A DNA stretch of 18,953 nucleotides from GCA-002701455 sp964342575 (GTDB lineage: Bacteria > Pseudomonadota > Alphaproteobacteria > Thalassobaculales > Thalassobaculaceae). A model generated the notes under the pieces. That model had not been told where the DNA came from. It did not search any database and was given only the letters and a program-made list of their open reading frames with translations. Shown one piece after another: positions 14,270 through 18,953 of the stretch (positions within the stretch are counted from its first letter, which is position 1; each line of letters starts with the position of its first letter). Location of the stretch: NCBI GenBank assembly GCA_964342575.1, contig CAYFGZ010000063.1:1-18953 (forward strand), in the 5' to 3' direction. The position numbers and the translations under genes are program-made.

Positions 14270-15586
14270 ATGAATAGTGCGAGCTATGGTTGGAACTTTG
14301 GATTAGGGCACACACCAACCGGAGCCGTAAGCGCCAGGACCCTAATCGCAATTCGCTGGGTCGCGGTAGTAGGACAAGCCACGGCAATTCTTATAGTGGC
14401 CTTTGCACTAAGTTTTAAGCTTTCACTTCCTATTTGCTTCGGAATCATCGCCGCTTCGGCTATCTTAAATGTGTTTATCCAGCTCAGCACCTCGGAGAAC
14501 AAAAGACTAAATGATCAATGGGCCTCTGCATCTCTGGGATTTGATATCGTACAAACCGCCGCTCTGTTGTATGCGACAGGTGGGATGGAAAACCCTTTCG
14601 TTTTATTGCTGCTTGCACCTGTAACGGTTTCCGCAACAATATTATCGCTGCGATCTACCGTCTTTTTGTTACTAATCACTTTAATGGTGGCAGTCTTTCT
14701 CATCTTCCATCATCTGCCTTTACCATGGAAAGAACAAGGCATTCAACTTCCCACACTGTATACCTATGGGACTGGAACTGCATTGATCATAGCAATTTTG
14801 TTCACAACAACTTATATATGGCGAGTTGCCCACGAAGCTCGTTTAATGTCGGACGCATTAGCAGCAACACAAATTGCACTATCACGCGAACAACAACTAT
14901 CGGCTTTAGGAGGACTGGCTGCCGCCGCAGCGCATCAGCTTGGCACGCCTCTCAGCACTATCGCTGTTATAGCAGCGGAGTTGTCGAGAGATGTCCCAAA
15001 AGATAGCGAAATTTTTGACGATATAAAGCTCTTAAAAGGTGAAAGCGATCGTTGTCGAAATATATTGGCTAGTCTTTCTCACAGCCCAAGGCATGTCGTT
15101 GACAACCCATTTCTGGAGACTCCAATTAGCATGCTGATTGAACTAGCGGCCACACCGCATCAACGGAATACTATAGACGTAACAATAGAGCGCTATTCAA
15201 TAGAAGTAGATGCAGAGGAAAAGCAAGACGCCAATGATGAGCCGATAGTAGTTCGAAGTCCCGAGCTTTTGCACGGACTCAGTACACTTATACAAAATGC
15301 TGTTCAATTTGCTGAAAATTCCGTCGAAATTACGATCACTTGGGATTTCCGGATTATTTCGGTAGTTATCGAAGATGACGGGCCTGGGTTTCCAACCTCT
15401 ATGCTGGATCGTTTGGGTGAGCCGTATTTATCCACTCGGAGTGCGGATGCCGAACATATGGGCCTTGGAATATTTATTGGTAAAACTTTACTCAGCAGAA
15501 CGGATGGTCAACTCTCATTTAGAAACAGATCTGATGGCGGCGCTGTCGCATCTGTCCAGTGGGATAGGGATGCAATTGAACGTTAA
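14270..15586 (+). CDS. regB: RegB/PrrB/ActS-type redox sensor histidine kinase
   Basis: This 438-residue inner-membrane kinase has about six N-terminal helices (~25-185) including the quinone-site motif GGMENPF (104-110), then a dimerisation/phosphoacceptor domain with AAAAAHQLGTPLSTI (phospho-accepting H222), and an ATPase domain with N-box IQNAVQFAE, G1 EDDGPGFP and G2 MGLGIFIGKTL. C262 in ESDRCRNIL corresponds to the redox-active cysteine that controls RegB dimer/tetramer state. It would phosphorylate a RegA/PrrA/ActR regulator in response to the quinone-pool redox state, affecting respiration, carbon or nitrogen metabolism. A strong AGGAGG site four bases from the ATG and an adjacent 21-bp palindrome suggest direct regulation. 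No regA or senC is nearby; it ends seven bases from a convergent TPR-methyltransferase gene. Confidence 0.9.
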   Translation: MNSASYGWNFGLGHTPTGAVSARTLIAIRWVAVVGQATAILIVAFALSFKLSLPICFGIIAASAILNVFIQLSTSENKRLNDQWASASLGFDIVQTAALLYATGGMENPFVLLLLAPVTVSATILSLRSTVFLLLITLMVAVFLIFHHLPLPWKEQGIQLPTLYTYGTGTALIIAILFTTTYIWRVAHEARLMSDALAATQIALSREQQLSALGGLAAAAAHQLGTPLSTIAVIAAELSRDVPKDSEIFDDIKLLKGESDRCRNILASLSHSPRHVVDNPFLETPISMLIELAATPHQRNTIDVTIERYSIEVDAEEKQDANDEPIVVRSPELLHGLSTLIQNAVQFAENSVEITITWDFRIISVVIEDDGPGFPTSMLDRLGEPYLSTRSADAEHMGLGIFIGKTLLSRTDGQLSFRNRSDGGAVASVQWDRDAIER

Positions 15587-15593
15587 AAAGTTT

Positions 15594-17504
15594 TCACTGG
15601 GTTTCGAATAGTTTTTCCGGCTGGGACTGGCACCAAAACTGATACATTGTAATGAACGTGTCGGGCTGGCAAATTTCAAAATCATTCCACTGATCAAGAT
15701 TCAGAGGATTTGCTTGATCTAAAAACTGTTTTTTGAATTCTAGAGAAGTGGGCTCTGAACAGTTTGCAAAGCCCAAAAAACTCAATCCAAATTGTTTTAA
15801 AACCTCTTTGATTTCCAGCAAGGTGAATTGTGTTTCTCTTTCATGAAACAGGAGATCTCTGCATCCACTCATTGAATAAAAATCCACAATTTTAGATAAC
15901 AACGGCTCACTGCGACCATCATGCGTATTGATGATTTTTTCCCGCCGCCCTCGAATGAACCTAATAGTTTGATCTCTATCGAGGTTATTTGGAATAGCTT
16001 CCCGCCACTTTTCCCAACGTTTGCGAGCAATCTTGCTATAAAGACCAATCCGCATTAATCCGTTAGGTTTCAAAAGTCCTTGAAGAATGTGCCAACCAAC
16101 TAATGGGTCTTCCATATGGTGTAATACGCCTGATGCCTCTATCAAATCGAATCTCTCTTTTCGATCACCAAGTTTCAATATATCTGCCTGCGCAAACCTG
16201 AGATTATCTTGATTACGGGTCTGAGCCTGACGAATAGCAAATGCGAGCGAAGAGCGGCTTAGATCAATGGCCAGAACATTCGAATTCCAGTAACGGCCAG
16301 CAGTAGATATGGCATGTCTTCCCGTGCCACAACCTGCGATAAGTATTTCTGGCCTTTCAAGGTCCAACCCCGTCGTTTCGAGCCCAGGAAATTGTTTTAA
16401 TATTCTGTTACCAAGTGTTTCTGCCAGACCCCCATTGTCAATCGTAAACCATTTTGGATAGGGGTTTACCTCATATTGCTCCTTCACTTTGCGCGATGTA
16501 TCATCTTCAATCAGGGTCAGTTGAGGAATATTCGTTTTAATTTTATTTTCACTCAACCGATCTATTATCTCCCGTTCTATCAGCGTCCTCATGCAAGGAT
16601 TAGAATGGTCTTCTGTGCGAAGTTTCATCCAAAATTCAGAGTTTGGATTAATTTCTGTCAACGGTTTATACATTGCCGAGATAGCCAGTTGCACGAGATT
16701 CGGCGATTCTGTCTTTTCCAAAAATCTATCCATTAAAAGTAATTCTTCATCGGAAGTTGGTTGGACAAACTCTGTATTCTGGAACTGAATAGCGATAGCC
16801 CACAAGTTATCCAGAGGGCAGACAAGTCGTTCACTTTCTACAATAACTGAAAGAAGACACCGTCTAACAGACGTAATCCAGCGTTCAAGTTGTTTGGATG
16901 GAATGATGGTCCAAACCAAAATAGTTACGAATAGCGGGTCCAACATTATTTTAGAAATTAAATGCCCCAAGGATGACTTTTCTAAAGCAAGATTTTCGGC
17001 GCCTTTTCTTCCAACCAAAAGCTCATTATTGTAAATCACTAGTTGGGCAGCTGGTGATGCCAATTGTTGATAATCTACATTCTTAGAATTGAATAGGCGA
17101 AGTAACAATCTGCGGGCAATAGCAGACGGCTTATTGAACGCCATGGAACCTAATGTATTTAGTGCTTCTTGAAGGGTTTCGCAATCCTCCGGAGCCTTTC
17201 TCAATAGGAAAAGGTATTGCTCAAGGGCCAAGTCTGATTTACCTAGCTGCCACAAGGCCCGAGCTAGATTTCTTCGCGCTATAGCATAATTTGGATCTAG
17301 TTTAATTGCTCGCCTATAGCTTCTAACGGCATCCTCGGGCAAACCAGCAGCCCGGAGCGCCACCGCTAAGTTATTATGAACATCTGGAGATCGTGGATTA
17401 GCTTTTGCTATTTTTCGGTAGATCATTATTGCTTCATGAAAGCGCCCATTCGAAACCAATGTTCCGGCCTCTTGCGAGAGTCGTAGCCAAGTTTGTGAAG
17501 CCAT
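15594..17504 (-). CDS. TPR-repeat protein with C-terminal SAM-dependent methyltransferase domain
   Basis: This 636-residue protein starts with two to three TPR units (~10-115), then a less recognisable helical middle (~120-335). A class I SAM-methyltransferase domain follows: the lead-in YEVNPYPKW (344-352), motif I ILIAGCGTGR (387-396), acidic end of strand 2 at AIDLS (412-416), motif II-like ADILKL, and VLHHMEDP (460-467). No signal peptide or membrane helix is seen. It is the second gene of a minus-strand pair, 28 bases after the TPR-oxygenase stop; GAGGAA five bases before the ATG supports the start. Such TPR-methyltransferases occur in many proteobacterial genomes without an assigned substrate. 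TPR-guided methylation of a protein or glycan is inference. Confidence 0.85.
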   Translation of the reverse strand: MASQTWLRLSQEAGTLVSNGRFHEAIMIYRKIAKANPRSPDVHNNLAVALRAAGLPEDAVRSYRRAIKLDPNYAIARRNLARALWQLGKSDLALEQYLFLLRKAPEDCETLQEALNTLGSMAFNKPSAIARRLLLRLFNSKNVDYQQLASPAAQLVIYNNELLVGRKGAENLALEKSSLGHLISKIMLDPLFVTILVWTIIPSKQLERWITSVRRCLLSVIVESERLVCPLDNLWAIAIQFQNTEFVQPTSDEELLLMDRFLEKTESPNLVQLAISAMYKPLTEINPNSEFWMKLRTEDHSNPCMRTLIEREIIDRLSENKIKTNIPQLTLIEDDTSRKVKEQYEVNPYPKWFTIDNGGLAETLGNRILKQFPGLETTGLDLERPEILIAGCGTGRHAISTAGRYWNSNVLAIDLSRSSLAFAIRQAQTRNQDNLRFAQADILKLGDRKERFDLIEASGVLHHMEDPLVGWHILQGLLKPNGLMRIGLYSKIARKRWEKWREAIPNNLDRDQTIRFIRGRREKIINTHDGRSEPLLSKIVDFYSMSGCRDLLFHERETQFTLLEIKEVLKQFGLSFLGFANCSEPTSLEFKKQFLDQANPLNLDQWNDFEICQPDTFITMYQFWCQSQPEKLFETQ

Positions 17505-17532
17505 TTAATTCCTCGTCAGTGCAGTCAAACTC

Positions 17533-18750
17533 TTATAGATGTACGTCAAACGCAATACTCACCCTGTCGCCTCTAGTCGAAAACGGGACTGTGCCATGCC
17601 AAACGTAGGAGGGAAACATTATTATCATGCCTGGATGAGGCTCTATGCTTCGGATATATTTTTTTTTATCGCCCAAAGCCGGTAAGCCGTAACCCGGGCG
17701 ATTAAATTCGATCCATCCTTCAAAAGATTCTTGTGCTTTATTTTTTGGTGGCATCGTCACATAATATACGCCACTCATCCATCCTTGGTTATGGATGTGC
17801 CCAGATTGATGGTCAGCTGGACCTAGAAAATTTGCCCATATATCAAGACTATATGCCTTCGGTTTCAGTCTTAAATATGGGTGGTCGGGATCCTCGGGAA
17901 GGCTAGATATATATTTGTTTATGCTGGTTACTAGCGCTGCTTTAAAAAGCTCTAAGATTGGAACCTGATGATCAAAAAGACGAGGAACTATAGCGCCACC
18001 TCTAATTGCTCTGTTTTGGGGATTCCAGTCTGACGTAAAGTTTGGATGTTTCAGTAACGCGGATCGAAGCTCATTATTAAATGTGACTATATTATAATTC
18101 ATTTCATGAATGTCTATATACTGAGCCCTTATCAAAGTTCCAAGGCCAATCAATTTATTTGCCTCTGAAATTCGGTTAACGCCTAATAATGCGATCGTCT
18201 TATAGGCAATAGATCTAACATTATTAAAAGTTATTTCCTCGCTGGCAGCTAGTGTATCAAGTGCCCCTTTTGGATTGAGCATTTTCAACTGCATAGCTGC
18301 CACATTATTTATAGCAGCAGTTGAGCTGGGCTTACTAATTAGAGCTTGGCGGTATTTAAAAAGAATGGCGTATTCGTCTTTATCGGACTTGCTGCTCACT
18401 TGCTGCATCATGTTAGCTATTGAGACAAATGGCGCACTCTGGTCGGGTTGCAGCAATAATGATTTTCGATAGGCTAAATTAGCCTTCTTTTCGTCACCCA
18501 TTTGTAAATGATAGTCACCCGCTACGTTATAAGCTTGCATATATTCTGGGTTTTCAGAGATAACATCCAATAAAAGTTCCCCAATTCCCGAAACTCGTTC
18601 CTCTCTTAGACATATTTTTGCTAATAAAACTGATGCCATTGGATTCCGTGGACTGAATTTTAGTATCTCCCTATAAAGATTCTCAGCTTCTGATAAGCTG
18701 TTAGCGTTATGATATGAAATCGCCGTTTTTAAGGTCTTTTGAAGGTCCAT
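17533..18750 (-). CDS. TPR-repeat protein with C-terminal putative 2OG-Fe(II) oxygenase domain
   Basis: This 405-residue protein has a shorter, more diverged TPR region (~5-205) than its counterpart at 2774-4642, and the same oxygenase family at the C-terminus (~215-405). Key segments are HIHNQGWMSGVYYVTMPP (from H318), MIIMFPSYVWHGTVPF and DRVSIAFD. H318/H320 and H385 are candidate metal ligands and R396 a candidate 2-oxoglutarate anchor; again no HxD/E is visible. It is the first gene of the operon with the TPR-methyltransferase, pointing to successive modification of a common substrate. The ATG at 18750 has GGTGAT three to five bases upstream. A perfect 26-bp palindrome lies 55 bases ahead of the start. 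Substrate unknown. Confidence 0.85.
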   Translation of the reverse strand: MDLQKTLKTAISYHNANSLSEAENLYREILKFSPRNPMASVLLAKICLREERVSGIGELLLDVISENPEYMQAYNVAGDYHLQMGDEKKANLAYRKSLLLQPDQSAPFVSIANMMQQVSSKSDKDEYAILFKYRQALISKPSSTAAINNVAAMQLKMLNPKGALDTLAASEEITFNNVRSIAYKTIALLGVNRISEANKLIGLGTLIRAQYIDIHEMNYNIVTFNNELRSALLKHPNFTSDWNPQNRAIRGGAIVPRLFDHQVPILELFKAALVTSINKYISSLPEDPDHPYLRLKPKAYSLDIWANFLGPADHQSGHIHNQGWMSGVYYVTMPPKNKAQESFEGWIEFNRPGYGLPALGDKKKYIRSIEPHPGMIIMFPSYVWHGTVPFSTRGDRVSIAFDVHL

Positions 18751-18804
18751 ACATCACCCGGTATAATAAAAACGTACAACTTTCAACTATAAGAATATCG
18801 CTTA

Positions 18805-18830
18805 ATTAAGTTATTTTAAAATAACTTAAT
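18805..18830. repeat. Perfect 26-bp AT-rich palindrome
   Basis: ATTAAGTTATTTT (18805-18817) is followed immediately by its exact reverse complement (18818-18830), with only two G/C positions (one G-C pair). It lies between two divergent transcription units: the TPR operon leftward and a tRNA rightward. Nearby GAATAT (18793-18798) and ATATTC (18829-18834) could extend a longer imperfect hairpin. It could be an operator or a cruciform-forming site; AT content argues against a classic terminator. Confidence 0.6.
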
Positions 18831-18933
18831 ATTCGTATTAAATTCCTGTGCACCTAGACAGCATGGCGTGTTTATTTTATACACCGACTATCAGTTATAG
18901 GAAATGTGGTCATAGTACAAAAATTCACAATAT

Positions 18934-18953
18934 GCCCAGGTAGCTCAGTTGGT
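18934..18953 (+). tRNA. tRNA, 5' end only (possibly tRNA-Phe)
   Basis: The window ends in GCCCAGG-TA-GCTCAGTTGGT, a 7-base acceptor strand, the T8/A9 pair position and the first half of a canonical D arm. The anticodon is outside the window. GCCC...-starting tRNAs with this D arm in Alphaproteobacteria include tRNA-Phe, but other identities are possible. Confidence 0.8.

Noticed and set aside
18751..18790. Sigma70 promoter (TTGAAA ... TATTAT) for the TPR operon
   Set aside because: The best hexamers are only 12 to 15 bases apart, too close for a convincing promoter.
1..18953. CRISPR array, toxin-antitoxin pair or phage-defence operon
   Set aside because: No regularly spaced repeats and no Cas, restriction, toxin or antitoxin proteins were recognised on either strand.

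Overview
The window looks like chromosomal DNA of a low-GC alphaproteobacterium, probably a free-living marine or aquatic one. The main reasons are a RegB/PrrB/ActS-type redox histidine kinase (a family typical of Alphaproteobacteria), a GAF-class III nucleotide cyclase, a TRAP transporter permease, several TPR fusion proteins and the tRNA types. No rRNA, CRISPR array, insertion sequence or recognisable defence system was found. It starts inside tRNA-Arg(CCG) and ends inside the 5' part of another tRNA, possibly tRNA-Phe.

Left part (1-4642). Directly after tRNA-Arg lies a decayed tyrosine-recombinase (integrase) gene, with an in-frame stop and no catalytic domain: the scar of an old tRNA-targeted integration. 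It is followed by an intact prpD-type 2-methylcitrate dehydratase gene that ends in its own terminator. Next come a frameshifted antisense stub of a TPR gene and a large intact gene joining TPR repeats to a putative 2OG-Fe(II) oxygenase domain.

Middle part (4755-10498). These are mostly single metabolic and signalling genes: an acyl-CoA dehydrogenase, a convergent 2-keto-4-pentenoate hydratase-family enzyme, a divergent GAF-cyclase lacking the usual transition-state arginine, a subfamily I-like haloalkane dehalogenase, and an overlapping pair encoding a small lipoprotein and a secreted SNase-fold nuclease. A stretch of about 430 bases before that pair has no recognisable gene.

Right part (10567-18933). 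A minus-strand operon reads ABC ATPase, ABC-2 permease, hotdog thioesterase, then TRAP large permease DctM. The DctM has no DctQ or DctP partner here. Divergent from the operon is the RegB-type kinase, with a perfect 21-bp palindrome and a strong Shine-Dalgarno in front of it and no regA beside it. Convergent with the kinase is a minus-strand pair encoding a TPR-2OG oxygenase and a TPR-SAM methyltransferase. A perfect 26-bp AT-rich palindrome lies between that pair and the right-hand tRNA.

The least explained content is the TPR group: two TPR-oxygenase genes, one TPR-methyltransferase gene and one TPR-gene stub in 19 kb. Their architecture suggests protein or glycan modification with TPR substrate recognition, but nothing in the window proves a function.
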